From: Caryophanales bacterium UBA1709
GTDB taxonomy: Bacteria > Bacillota_I > Bacilli_A > RFN20 > UBA1709
Reading direction: 5' to 3'
Length of the DNA: 31,614 nt
Assembly: GCA_002317215.1 (NCBI GenBank)
Contig: DCJD01000012.1
Coordinates: forward strand, 92,756 to 124,369
Part shown: piece after piece, positions 1 through 8,812 of the stretch
Position numbering within the stretch: position 1 is the first letter of the stretch
How the letters are laid out: the number at the start of each line of letters is the position of its first letter
The notes under the pieces: generated by a model
What the model was told of the DNA's origin: nothing
Databases searched by the model: none
What the model saw: only the letters and a program-made list of their open reading frames with translations
Translations under genes and position numbers: made by a program

Positions 1-654
1 CAAGATGGAGCTATGTCTTTAGCCAATAACGTTTCAAAGGCTATTCTTGGTAATGAGTATTGGAATGGTGAAGAGATTGGTGTTGAACCAGCTGCAAATA
101 ATTTACACGGACTATCACATATTGAATTAACTGATCATACAAATACTCTTGCAATGATTATGGAAACTTCAAATGCTTCTCAAGGTAAATATAGAGGCGC
201 ATTTACAACAGGTACAATTCTATATGAAAAGAATAGTAAAGATGTATATTATGAATATATTGCTAACTTAGAGGATAAAGATATTAACCCTAAGACAGAT
301 GATGGTTCATTATATGCAAGACCAGCTTGTATTGAAGAAAGAGTTGCAAGACATTCTTCTGCAATTGCAGAATTAATCTATCAATATAACTATCGTTTAT
401 TTGGTAAAACTGATACTCCAACGCCAAATATGGATAAGTTTAGAGAATTCTTCGATGTCGATAATGGCAAATATGACTTTATCGATAAAAGATATTCTAC
501 TAAAGATGAATTAATCAGTGCTAGAATAGCAATGGGTAAATTCGATGTTGATTTTAGTGGAATCACTAACGATGCTACTTTAAGTTCAAAAAATGTTTCT
601 AAAGTAGTCTATTCACAAATTTATAATAATTCAATCGGATCATTCCTATATTAA
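1..654 (+). CDS. 3' part of a secreted or surface protein, possibly M14-type zinc peptidase
   Basis: The reading frame is already open at base 1, so the gene begins upstream; the first Met codon at 13 is probably internal. About 217 residues are visible. The stretch ALAMIMETSN followed about 60 residues later by an Arg/His-rich helix (RVARHSSAIAELI) resembles the C-terminal part of M14 metallopeptidases, where a hydrophobic strand carries the catalytic Glu (here about residue 51 counted from codon 13). The zinc ligands (HxxE and a later His) would lie outside the window, so this is inference. The gene is followed by a lipoprotein gene and then by an M14 peptidase with complete motifs, which fits a cluster of surface enzymes. 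If the M14 reading is wrong, it is simply a hypothetical protein. Confidence 0.6.
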   Translation, partial: QDGAMSLANNVSKAILGNEYWNGEEIGVEPAANNLHGLSHIELTDHTNTLAMIMETSNASQGKYRGAFTTGTILYEKNSKDVYYEYIANLEDKDINPKTDDGSLYARPACIEERVARHSSAIAELIYQYNYRLFGKTDTPTPNMDKFREFFDVDNGKYDFIDKRYSTKDELISARIAMGKFDVDFSGITNDATLSSKNVSKVVYSQIYNNSIGSFLY

Positions 655-696
655 GATTGAATAGATTATATATTAATAAGAAAGGAAAAATTAAAA

Positions 697-1350
697 ATGA
701 AAAAATTAAGTTTATTATGTTTATCATTACTAGCAGCATTTGGTTTAGCTGCTTGTGGATCAAACACAGACGATGCAGGAAATTCTACTCCTGCAGAAAC
801 TCCAGTTACTTTTACTGGTGAATTAGATAGCGATGCTACTAGCAAAATTGCTATTTGTAGTATTGGTGGTAGTGGTCTTGGAACTATTCAAACATTCTTT
901 GAAGATTATTATGAATTAGATGCTAAGACAGATGCTGCTTCAGTTACTGTTGGTGAATCATTCTATAAAATGAGCACTGCAACTGATTATGATGCATTAA
1001 CTAGTGATTATGTTGTTTATGTTGCTGTTGAATTCTCTGGAAAAGGCGAAATCAGCATTAATGATCAATCAGCATTAGCAACTGCTTTATTAACAAAGAA
1101 AACATCAGTAGGATTCAAAATGGTCTTATGTGGTGTTGATGGTACTAAAAATAGAGGTACTAACAGTGAAGTACTATGGACAGCACTAACTCCAAGTGCA
1201 GATAAAATTATTGTTGCAAAAACATCAGTAAACTATGATAACTATTTCACTGGTGAAAAAGTTATCAACGTAGAAGGCAGTGGAAGTAACTTATTAAAAG
1301 GTTGTGCAAACGCTGTTGCAACTACTTACAACGCATTAGCAAGCGAATAA
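697..1350 (+). CDS. small hypothetical lipoprotein
   Basis: 217 residues. The N-terminus has two Lys, a hydrophobic core and a clear lipobox L17-A-A-C20, so the protein should be processed by signal peptidase II and anchored to the outer face of the membrane. A Ser/Thr/Asn/Gly-rich linker (about 21-38) leads into one globular domain with no Trp/His-rich active site that I recognise. A good ribosome site (AAGAAAGGA) lies 8-10 bases before the ATG. The next gene starts 1 base after the stop codon, so the two are almost certainly co-transcribed, and this protein may act with the peptidase. I cannot assign a family. Confidence 0.85.
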   Translation: MKKLSLLCLSLLAAFGLAACGSNTDDAGNSTPAETPVTFTGELDSDATSKIAICSIGGSGLGTIQTFFEDYYELDAKTDAASVTVGESFYKMSTATDYDALTSDYVVYVAVEFSGKGEISINDQSALATALLTKKTSVGFKMVLCGVDGTKNRGTNSEVLWTALTPSADKIIVAKTSVNYDNYFTGEKVINVEGSGSNLLKGCANAVATTYNALASE

Positions 1351-1351
1351 T

Positions 1352-2347
1352 ATGACTAATAAGATTCTTAAATCAATTATTTCAATATTGGTTTTAGGGT
1401 CAACAATATCTTGTACTAATATTACAAGCGCTTCAAAAGATGGAAAAGGAAATGGAACAAATCAAGAAATAATTCCAACTTGTTCTATTTCCACTTCATC
1501 TATATTAGAAGGTACTTTATATGAGACTCCTGTCTACACTTTCTCTTCCAATGTTGAAGGACCAAAGGTTGCCATTATAGGAGGCATACATGGTGATGAA
1601 GTAGCAGGATGGATGGCCGCTGAAAGGCTTATTGAAAGAACTGATTATAAAGGTACTGTAATGATTATTCCATATGCTAATATCTTAGCGGATATCGTTA
1701 AACAAAGATATTTAGGCATTGGAAATAGTGGCTATATTACTAATCAAAGATTATCTTTAATTAGTGATGATGAAAGATATGAAAATAAGGACGTAAGTGG
1801 TTTATCTAGTATCAAATTTACGGACTTAAATCGTAGTTTTCCAGGCGACAGCAATGGAACTGATACACAAAAAATAGCGAAAGCTTTATATGATGTAATA
1901 ATGGATTTTAGTCCAAACTTCTTAGTTGATTTGCATGAATCTAGACATAATTATAGCGTTACTAAAGGAAGTGGAGATACTAATTATCTTGGTACTTCAT
2001 TAATAACTGGTAATTCTAAGTCTAGTTTAGCAGCGCTAAGCATTGTATCTACCTACAATGATAAATATAAACCAGATGGTGAAACATACACTGAGTTTTG
2101 TAAAATTGATGGTTATAACAATTTCAATACTTCTTATGATTATAGATTTGCAAGGATATTAGGAGATGCTTTATCTAGTAAGAAATCAAGAGTTTTAACA
2201 ATTGAGACTAATAGAGAAGCAGCAAATAATAACTATAATACTACTGATCTTAGAAATAGTGAATATCGTATTACTGAACAATTAAGAATGGTAGACTTAA
2301 TATTAGAAGAAGCTTATCAAGAATACTTAGATGGTAAGTTTAAATAA
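1352..2347 (+). CDS. M14-type zinc metallopeptidase (succinylglutamate desuccinylase/aspartoacylase-like), probable lipoprotein
   Basis: 331 residues. The N-terminus is a hydrophobic signal segment ending T-I-S-C21, an imperfect lipobox. The zinc motif is GGIHGDE (H80, E83); DLNRSFPG at 159-165 supplies the Asn/Arg pair that binds the substrate carboxylate; DLHESRH gives the third ligand H195; TIETNRE gives the likely catalytic Glu E285. These are the hallmarks of M14 carboxypeptidases of the AstE/AspA-like branch, all present and in the right order. Secreted members of this branch cut peptide or peptidoglycan stem peptides, but the substrate cannot be read here. The start lies 1 base after the upstream lipoprotein stop with no strong ribosome site, suggesting translational coupling. 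Confidence 0.85.
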   Translation: MTNKILKSIISILVLGSTISCTNITSASKDGKGNGTNQEIIPTCSISTSSILEGTLYETPVYTFSSNVEGPKVAIIGGIHGDEVAGWMAAERLIERTDYKGTVMIIPYANILADIVKQRYLGIGNSGYITNQRLSLISDDERYENKDVSGLSSIKFTDLNRSFPGDSNGTDTQKIAKALYDVIMDFSPNFLVDLHESRHNYSVTKGSGDTNYLGTSLITGNSKSSLAALSIVSTYNDKYKPDGETYTEFCKIDGYNNFNTSYDYRFARILGDALSSKKSRVLTIETNREAANNNYNTTDLRNSEYRITEQLRMVDLILEEAYQEYLDGKFK

Positions 2348-2358
2348 AGTTGATATAT

Positions 2359-2379
2359 ATTGATATTATTAATATCAAT
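2359..2379. repeat. perfect 9-bp inverted repeat before the large lipoprotein gene
   Basis: ATTGATATT and AATATCAAT flank a 3-base ATT spacer, just after the M14 peptidase stop and about 45 bases before the start of the large lipoprotein gene. There is no T-tract, so it is not a standard intrinsic terminator. It could be an operator or an RNA hairpin; in such AT-rich DNA chance is also possible. Confidence 0.35.
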
Positions 2380-2423
2380 TAATATATAAATAATTAATAA
2401 AAAAGAAAGGAAAAGGAAAAAAG

Positions 2424-5400
2424 ATGAAAAGAAATAAAATACTTCTTGGATTTGGAATGTTGGTTCTAGGCTTAGCTACATTCACTGGTTGTGGTAATAA
2501 AGAACAAGCTGAAGAAGAAGTTAAATTTGAACCTGTCCAAATTTCTAGTGTTTTAGCCGGCGAAGCTAACAAAGATGTTAGTGTCGAAGGTGTCGTCTAT
2601 TTATCATTAAGTGATGGATATTATATTAGTGATGGTTCTGAACAAATCTTTGTTAAAGATAGTACTAATACTCCAAAAGTTGGTGATAAAGTTCAAGTTA
2701 CTGCTGGTTACAAGTATGTAAAACAACAACCATACATTAATGTTGTTAGAGCAAGTTATTACAAAGTAGCCGCAGCAAATCAAACAGTTTATACTACTGC
2801 AACTAATAAAGATATTTCTGTTATTAACTCTTTAAATGCTGCAAGTAAAACTGGTGTTTACGGACAAATCGTAAATATTGGAAAAGCAAACCTTGTTAAA
2901 GAAGGTACTGTTTATAGATTAGAAAACTATGCAGATGAAGATCAAAAAGTTTATATTACTAATGGTTCTAATAAAACTACATTATCTTCATTTGTTGGAA
3001 GAAGAGTAAATCTTCAAGCTGTTATTTCTAACTATGATTCAACAACCCAATCTTGGTATGTAGCATGTAACGCTACTCCAACTGCATCAGATTATACTGC
3101 AGTTGAATTAGCAGGCGTTATCGAACCAAAATTAGATCAAGCTGTTCCTACAAGTATTTTAGGAACAATGCCTACATTACCATTATCATTTGAGGCATAT
3201 GATAATACTACAATCACTTGGAGCGTAGAAAACGTTGATCCAATGGATACTAATGAATACGCAACTGTTGATAATGAAACAGGTATTGTTAGTGTTAACT
3301 ATAGCGATCAAACTAAGAGATTTAACTTAGTTGCAAACTATGGTGCTGCTCATGGTGAAACACATACTACTCCATGTACTTATAGTATTGAAGTTACTTC
3401 AAATGGTATTGTTGAAAAATCTATTAAAGATATCTTAACTTTAAAGGCTAATACAAATCATATCTATAACACTATTAATAACTCTTATATTAAGACTTAT
3501 GGTGTTGTTGTAGGTAAGACTAGAAACCAAAGTGGTTCATTATTTGGTTTAATCTTAAAAGATTATGAAAATACTGATGCTACTTATGTAGTACAAGTTG
3601 ACGTATTGGCAGAAAAATATAATTCTATTAAAGTTGGTAATGTAATCCATATTGAAGGAACTTATAGAACTGCTGATAATGATAGAACTACAATTCTAAA
3701 CTATGTTGAAGGAACTACAAAGACTCAAATTGGAACAATTACTGTTGATAATGAAGATCAACAAGTAAGCTATGCTACACCTGACTTTGTTGTAGATAGT
3801 CAAGAAGATTTAACTACATTAGCAGAAAACTGGAATACTACTTATGTTGGTAAACTAGTTAAATTCGTTGCTCCAAAAGCAATTTGGAGCGTATCAGAAG
3901 CTTCTAAGATTACTTCTAAGAGTTATTTATCATTAACTTATGCAGAAGATGGAAGTTTAGGATTTAAATTAAATGGTAAAGATGGCTTAGCTACTCAAAT
4001 CTGTTTAGTTGTTGAAAGAAACAGCGAAAACATGAACAATAACACTGTTTGGGCTAACCAAGATATCTTCAATTTCCATTATTCAGATGGAAATTCTGTT
4101 GCAACTACTTGGGATGTAACATTCTATGCAATCCCTTCATTCTATAGTGAAAATACTATTGCAATGTTATTCATTCAAAATGAAGATTGCTTCGTATGTA
4201 ATGATGAAGCTGTTCAATTTGAATATATTACAAATAGTGCAACTGGTTCATCAACTGATTTAACTTCAGCATCTCCATATCAAATCGAATTACCACAAAC
4301 TTATGTTGGTAAAGATATTACTTGGACTTGTGAAGATACAGATCATGTTACTATTGCCGAAGATGACAACGTATTATATGCAACATTTAGCCCAGAAACT
4401 ACTACTGACGTAAATGTTACTATTAAAGCAAGTTATACTGCAGAAGGAGCAACTGATCCTACTGAAGTAAGCATTGCTTATACAATTCAAAAAGATGCTC
4501 CAAAGACTATCAGTGAAGCAGCTGCTGCTGAAACTGGTGTCAGTGGAATGATTGTTGAAGGTTATGTTATTGGTATTGTTCCTGCTGGATCAGGTTTCAA
4601 TATATCAAATGGTATCTTCGTATCTGATGGTAAGAAAGTACTAAAGATTGCTGACTGTGCTGGTATGACAATGCCTGCAAAAGATATGGAAAAAGTATAT
4701 ATCAACGATACTTTAGTTACTGTTGGTATGTATGTTAAATTCACTGGAGTTAAGATTCTTGAAAAAGGATACAACTTCAAAGCAACAAAAGTTGAATTAG
4801 ATGCTACAAAGAATATAACTATTGATCATTCATTTGTACAATATGCTGATGAAGATGTTGTTGTTATCGATAGCAATGAAGATATCGCTGCTTATACATC
4901 AACAGAAAGCTATAAAGTAACAAACAAAGAATTAGACATCGTTAAAGTTGTTGGTACTACAGAAAAACCATTCTATATTGGTGCTGCAAGTGGTTCCTAT
5001 GCCACTGGTATCTACTATGCTGATGAAGCAAGTGATATTACAAATAAAGATAAAGTTTTCCGTGTTGAAAATACTAAGAAAGCTGGATTCTTAGTAAAAG
5101 CTGTAAACTCTCAAAACGCTTGGGGAGAAGATTGGGTATTAATCAATACTCCAACTTATCAATTTGATAATGAATATCAATACGGATCTAGAGCAACAAC
5201 AACTAGTGAAACTGCACCTGCTTATAAATTTGTTGGAACTATGTATTTCATTAAGAATTATGTTGGTTCAAGTGATTCTCCTTATACATATTTCTCAACT
5301 GTTTTAGGTAGATTTGATGTTCAAGAAGACTTAGATAGAGTAAAAGAATTTGTAACAAGTGGATTTGCAACTAGTGTTGATAGCAATGCTACTTATGAAT

Positions 5401-6113
5401 ACACAATTACTCCAAATAGCTTAATTACTGAATTAACTATTACTAGTGATAATGAAACATTATTAAAACCAACAACTACTGTTGATGAAACAACACATAA
5501 AGGTAGTGTAACTAGTGGAGAAGCTAGTGACGATACTAATGTAACATTAACATTTAGCTTCAAGTATAATGGTCAACCTATGACTGCTACAAAAGTTGTT
5601 AAAGTTAAAAAGGCTGTAACTAAGATTTATAAAAAAGTTACTGATGTCTCAACATTAGCTGTTGGTGATAAGATTATCATGTTTAGAAAAGGATATGGAT
5701 ATGTAGCAAAAACTGATGGTCTAGGTCAAGCAATTACCATTAGTAATGATCAAATTCTATCAAATACTTTATCAACCGATGTACAAGTATATGAATTAGT
5801 TGCAGGAAGTGAAACTGGATACTTTGGAATTAAATGTGTAAACGGTGCTAATGCTGGACAAGTAATCGTTAGCAGTTCATCTTCTTCGAGCAATAATATT
5901 GCATTGAAATATCAAAATACTGCAACAGCAAAAGCCTCTTGGTCATTTACATATAGTTCAACTGATGATGGTATGATAGTTACTACTAAAGATACTACAA
6001 ACTCTAACAGATATTTAAATAACTATATATCAGGTAATGATTATAAATTCTCATTGTGTAAGACTGCTACAAGCACAGTTGGAATTTACAAATTATTTGT
6101 AGAAAACGATTAA
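2424..6113 (+). CDS. large multidomain surface lipoprotein with OB-like and Ig-like modules
   Basis: 1229 residues with signal peptide and lipobox F-T-G-C23, so membrane-anchored outside the cell. By eye: OB-like beta-barrel modules at about 38-115 (DVSVEGVVYL, GDKVQVTAGY), 131-216, 333-435 and 694-794 (MIVEGYVIGIV), perhaps another at 450-600. Ig-like modules lie at about 228-326 and 614-690 (ITWSVEN and ITWTCED look like equivalent positions of the bacterial Ig-like fold), with a further one near 985-1060. A distinct C-terminal domain spans 1067-1229 (TLAVGDKIIMF, a Ser run, then RYLNNYISG). No catalytic motif is evident, so it is probably a binding or scaffold protein. It has a strong ribosome site, follows the M14 peptidase after 76 bases, and is closed by a terminator. 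Domain limits are estimates; ligand unknown. Confidence 0.85.
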   Translation: MKRNKILLGFGMLVLGLATFTGCGNKEQAEEEVKFEPVQISSVLAGEANKDVSVEGVVYLSLSDGYYISDGSEQIFVKDSTNTPKVGDKVQVTAGYKYVKQQPYINVVRASYYKVAAANQTVYTTATNKDISVINSLNAASKTGVYGQIVNIGKANLVKEGTVYRLENYADEDQKVYITNGSNKTTLSSFVGRRVNLQAVISNYDSTTQSWYVACNATPTASDYTAVELAGVIEPKLDQAVPTSILGTMPTLPLSFEAYDNTTITWSVENVDPMDTNEYATVDNETGIVSVNYSDQTKRFNLVANYGAAHGETHTTPCTYSIEVTSNGIVEKSIKDILTLKANTNHIYNTINNSYIKTYGVVVGKTRNQSGSLFGLILKDYENTDATYVVQVDVLAEKYNSIKVGNVIHIEGTYRTADNDRTTILNYVEGTTKTQIGTITVDNEDQQVSYATPDFVVDSQEDLTTLAENWNTTYVGKLVKFVAPKAIWSVSEASKITSKSYLSLTYAEDGSLGFKLNGKDGLATQICLVVERNSENMNNNTVWANQDIFNFHYSDGNSVATTWDVTFYAIPSFYSENTIAMLFIQNEDCFVCNDEAVQFEYITNSATGSSTDLTSASPYQIELPQTYVGKDITWTCEDTDHVTIAEDDNVLYATFSPETTTDVNVTIKASYTAEGATDPTEVSIAYTIQKDAPKTISEAAAAETGVSGMIVEGYVIGIVPAGSGFNISNGIFVSDGKKVLKIADCAGMTMPAKDMEKVYINDTLVTVGMYVKFTGVKILEKGYNFKATKVELDATKNITIDHSFVQYADEDVVVIDSNEDIAAYTSTESYKVTNKELDIVKVVGTTEKPFYIGAASGSYATGIYYADEASDITNKDKVFRVENTKKAGFLVKAVNSQNAWGEDWVLINTPTYQFDNEYQYGSRATTTSETAPAYKFVGTMYFIKNYVGSSDSPYTYFSTVLGRFDVQEDLDRVKEFVTSGFATSVDSNATYEYTITPNSLITELTITSDNETLLKPTTTVDETTHKGSVTSGEASDDTNVTLTFSFKYNGQPMTATKVVKVKKAVTKIYKKVTDVSTLAVGDKIIMFRKGYGYVAKTDGLGQAITISNDQILSNTLSTDVQVYELVAGSETGYFGIKCVNGANAGQVIVSSSSSSSNNIALKYQNTATAKASWSFTYSSTDDGMIVTTKDTTNSNRYLNNYISGNDYKFSLCKTATSTVGIYKLFVEND

Positions 6114-6135
6114 TAATATTATTTAATTGTTTTAC

Positions 6136-6163
6136 AAAGGACAAGATTACATCTTGTCCTTTT
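6136..6163 (+). terminator. intrinsic terminator after the large lipoprotein gene
   Basis: Perfect 12-bp stem (AAAGGACAAGAT / ATCTTGTCCTTT) with a 3-base loop TAC, ending in a short T run. It separates the lipoprotein block from the fumarase operon. Confidence 0.85.
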
Positions 6164-6169
6164 ATTATC

Positions 6170-6197
6170 TTAACTAATATATAAATAGTGATATAAT
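6170..6197 (+). promoter_or_regulatory. promoter of the fumarase operon
   Basis: TTAACT (-35), 16-base spacer, then TATAAT (6192-6197) preceded by TG in the extended -10 position (TGATATAAT). The start codon is 30 bases further on. The same nonamer TGATATAAT occurs before the ferredoxin and typA genes. Confidence 0.7.
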
Positions 6198-6227
6198 AAT
6201 TAAGTTAAGAAAGGATTATATAATAAA

Positions 6228-7070
6228 ATGATTAGAGAGATTGATGTAAAAGATATATCTATGCATGTTGAAAATATGTTAATTGATGCATGTGAAAATA
6301 TCCCAAATAATGTATTAAAAGCATTAGAAGATGCTAAAGCAAAAGAAGAATCTCCACTAGGTAAAGAAGTTATTGATAGAATTATTACTAACGATTTACT
6401 TGCTAGAAATTCTCACTTACCAATTTGCCAAGATACTGGAGTTGTTGTAGTATTTGTTGAAGTTGGCTATGATGTTCATTTCAATGGAGATATCTATGAA
6501 GCAATTAATGAAGGAGTTAGAAATGCTTATACTAAAGGATATCTAAGAAAGTCTGTTGTAAGACATCCATTAGATAGAGTAAATACTAAAGACAATACTC
6601 CTGCTATTGTTCATGTTGAATTTGTTCCGGGAGATAAGGTTAAGATTGATGTAGCTCCTAAAGGTGGCGGTAGTGAGAATATGAGTAGTGTTCATATGCT
6701 AATTCCTGCTGATGGATTAGATGGTATTAAAAAGATTATTATGGATACTGTCTTTAATGGTGGAGGTAAACCATGTCCTCCAATTATTGTTGGTGTTGGA
6801 ATTGGTGGTAATCTTGAAAAATCTGCTATTCTTGCTAAGAAAGCTTTATTTAGAGAGATTGATGATGAATCTAAAGATCCAATATTAAATAAACTTGAAA
6901 AAGAGATTAAAGATGAAATTAATATGTTAGGTGTAGGACCAATGGGATTTGGTGGAACACAAACTTGTTTAGCAGTTAAAATTAATTGTTATCCATGTCA
7001 TATTGCATCTTTACCAGTTGCAGTAAATATTCAATGTCATGCTGCAAGACATAAATCAATTATTTTATAG
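6228..7070 (+). CDS. class I fumarate hydratase, alpha subunit
   Basis: 280 residues, the usual length for the N-terminal/alpha subunit of the split iron-sulfur fumarase. The enzyme interconverts fumarate and L-malate in the cytoplasm with an oxygen-sensitive [4Fe-4S] cluster. The family signature PICQDTG places a cluster Cys at C67; C183 (KPCPP) and C270 (NIQCHAARH) follow at spacings similar to those known for class I fumarases, so all three ligands appear present. GGGSENMSS (147-154) is another conserved loop. The beta subunit gene starts 15 bases after the stop. L(+)-tartrate dehydratase belongs to the same family and cannot be excluded, but no tartrate genes are nearby. No other TCA-cycle gene is in the window, which would fit a fermentative fumarate/malate branch. 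Confidence 0.9.
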   Translation: MIREIDVKDISMHVENMLIDACENIPNNVLKALEDAKAKEESPLGKEVIDRIITNDLLARNSHLPICQDTGVVVVFVEVGYDVHFNGDIYEAINEGVRNAYTKGYLRKSVVRHPLDRVNTKDNTPAIVHVEFVPGDKVKIDVAPKGGGSENMSSVHMLIPADGLDGIKKIIMDTVFNGGGKPCPPIIVGVGIGGNLEKSAILAKKALFREIDDESKDPILNKLEKEIKDEINMLGVGPMGFGGTQTCLAVKINCYPCHIASLPVAVNIQCHAARHKSIIL

Positions 7071-7085
7071 GAGGAGATATTATAT

Positions 7086-7640
7086 ATGGAAATTAAACAA
7101 TTACATCTTCCTGTAAGTGAAGAAGAATTATGTAAATTAAATGCTGGTGATATAGTAGAGATTACTGGTGTTGTATATACTAGTAGAGATGCTGCTCATA
7201 AGAGATTTTGTGATTTATTAAAAGAAGGAAAAGAATTACCAATCCCAGTAGAAGGACTTGCAATGTATTATGTTGGTCCAACTCCTGCAAAACCTGGTAG
7301 AGTAATTGGTAGTGCTGGACCTACTAGTTCTTATAGAATGGATCCATATTCTGAACCATTACTTCAACAAGGATTAAAGATTATGATTGGTAAAGGACCA
7401 AGAAGCAAAGCATTAAAAGATATGCTTGTTAAATATAAAGCTATTTATATTAGTGCTATTGGAGGTGCTGCTGCTTCTATATCAGAATCAATTAAGAAAT
7501 GTGATTTAATCTGTTATGAAGATTTAGGTGCAGAAGCTGTTAGAAGAATGGAAGTAGAAAAGTTCTTTGGTATTGTAACTTACGATACTAAAGGTGGCGA
7601 TCTATTTGAACAAGAAATCAAAAAATACAAAAAGATATAA
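7086..7640 (+). CDS. class I fumarate hydratase, beta subunit
   Basis: 184 residues, the typical length of the separate C-terminal subunit. The conserved stretch YVGPTPAKPGRVIGSAGPTS (59-78) followed by R-M-D is the substrate-binding signature of this family, and MIGKG (97-101) and AIGGAAA (127-133) match the core fold. It pairs with the alpha subunit encoded just upstream to make the active enzyme. An excellent ribosome site AGGAGGAG overlaps the alpha stop codon, so the subunits should be made in step. An intrinsic terminator follows immediately, making this a two-gene operon. Confidence 0.9.
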   Translation: MEIKQLHLPVSEEELCKLNAGDIVEITGVVYTSRDAAHKRFCDLLKEGKELPIPVEGLAMYYVGPTPAKPGRVIGSAGPTSSYRMDPYSEPLLQQGLKIMIGKGPRSKALKDMLVKYKAIYISAIGGAAASISESIKKCDLICYEDLGAEAVRRMEVEKFFGIVTYDTKGGDLFEQEIKKYKKI

Positions 7641-7646
7641 TATATT

Positions 7647-7675
7647 AGTACCAAGATAAATATCTTGGTACTTTT
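7647..7675 (+). terminator. intrinsic terminator after fumarase beta
   Basis: AGTACCAAGAT and ATCTTGGTACT form an 11-bp stem around a 4-base loop, followed by TTTTATTATT. Confidence 0.85.
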
Positions 7676-7690
7676 ATTATTTATATGTAG

Positions 7691-7696
7691 TAAAAT
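7691..7696 (+). promoter_or_regulatory. possible -10 element of a leaderless pgs transcript
   Basis: TAAAAT ends 6 bases before the pgsB ATG, and no Shine-Dalgarno sequence is visible between the upstream terminator and the start codon. If this is the -10 box, transcription would start at or next to the A of the ATG. The -35 box is weak. Confidence 0.4.
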
Positions 7697-7702
7697 ATAA
7701 CT

Positions 7703-8812
7703 ATGAATTTAATTAGTATTCTTATATTAATACTTGGAAGTGGGTATCTATTATATGTTGTAATAGAATCATTTTTAATACGTTTTTATAGAAGACATAT
7801 TAAATGTGTTATTCATGTTAATGGAATTAGAGGTAAATCTAGTACTGTTAGATTAATAGATAGCGGATTAAGAGAATTTAATTATAGAGTTATGTCTAAG
7901 GTTACTGGTACTATTCCTACTATTATCGATGTTAATAATAATGAGATTATTGTTAAAAGAAAAGGTAATGCGAATATAAGAGAACAAATTAGAATATTAA
8001 GAAAAGCATATAAAGATAAGATAGATTATCTTATCTTAGAATGTATGGCTGTTAATCCTTCATTACAAAAAGTATGTGAAGAAAATATCTTAAGAGCTAA
8101 TATAACTATTATTACAAACGTTAGAGAAGATCATATAAATGAGATGGGAGATAGTTTAGAAGAATTAGCTATTGCTATGTCGTTTACTACTCCAACTTCT
8201 GGTTATCTAATAACTAGTAGTAATGAATATAAAGATATATTTAATGATATATGTAAGAAAAAGAATTCTAAACTAATTATTAGTAAACCTATATCTAAAT
8301 CAAATATTAATTGTTTTGAGGATAATATTGGAAATGCTTTAGAAGCCGCTAATTGCTTAAATTTAGATAAAACTAAGTATTTAACTGGGATGAGTAAATT
8401 TAAGCCTGATATGGGCCAATTAAGCGTATATAAGATAGCTGATTCAATATTTATCAACGGATTAAGTATAAATGATAAAGATTCAATTAAAATAGTCTAT
8501 GAAAAGTTAGAAAAACAATATGATTTATCTAATCTAACTATATTATTAAATAATAGAGAAGATCGACCATCTAGATTATTATCTTTATTATCGTTATTTA
8601 ATGAGATTAAAGTTAATAAAGTAATTGTTGCTGGATCAAATATAGCTTATACAATTCATAAATTAAAGAAGATGAATAGAAAATTAGAAGTAGTTGAATT
8701 AAAAGATATTAAAGAATTAGAAAAAGAAAGAATTATTCTTGGTATTGGAAATATTAAAAATAAAGGATTAGAAATATTAGAATATTATAAGAAAGGAGAA
8801 AGATTGTTATGA
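7703..8812 (+). CDS. pgsB: poly-gamma-glutamate synthase ligase PgsB/CapB
   Basis: 369 residues. A single N-terminal membrane segment (about 3-22) is followed by a Mur-ligase-like ATP-dependent amide ligase domain: P-loop variant NGIRGKSST (40-48), conserved E113 after a hydrophobic strand, and NVREDHINEMG (139-149), the Mur-type Asn/Asp-His motif. PgsB with PgsC forms the membrane complex that joins glutamates through gamma-carboxyl bonds, using ATP. The stop overlaps the pgsC start (ATGA). The gene ends with TGA, which shows that UGA is a stop here. The start has no ribosome site and may be leaderless. Assignment is firm from the motifs together with the two following genes. Confidence 0.92.
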   Translation: MNLISILILILGSGYLLYVVIESFLIRFYRRHIKCVIHVNGIRGKSSTVRLIDSGLREFNYRVMSKVTGTIPTIIDVNNNEIIVKRKGNANIREQIRILRKAYKDKIDYLILECMAVNPSLQKVCEENILRANITIITNVREDHINEMGDSLEELAIAMSFTTPTSGYLITSSNEYKDIFNDICKKKNSKLIISKPISKSNINCFEDNIGNALEAANCLNLDKTKYLTGMSKFKPDMGQLSVYKIADSIFINGLSINDKDSIKIVYEKLEKQYDLSNLTILLNNREDRPSRLLSLLSLFNEIKVNKVIVAGSNIAYTIHKLKKMNRKLEVVELKDIKELEKERIILGIGNIKNKGLEILEYYKKGERLL

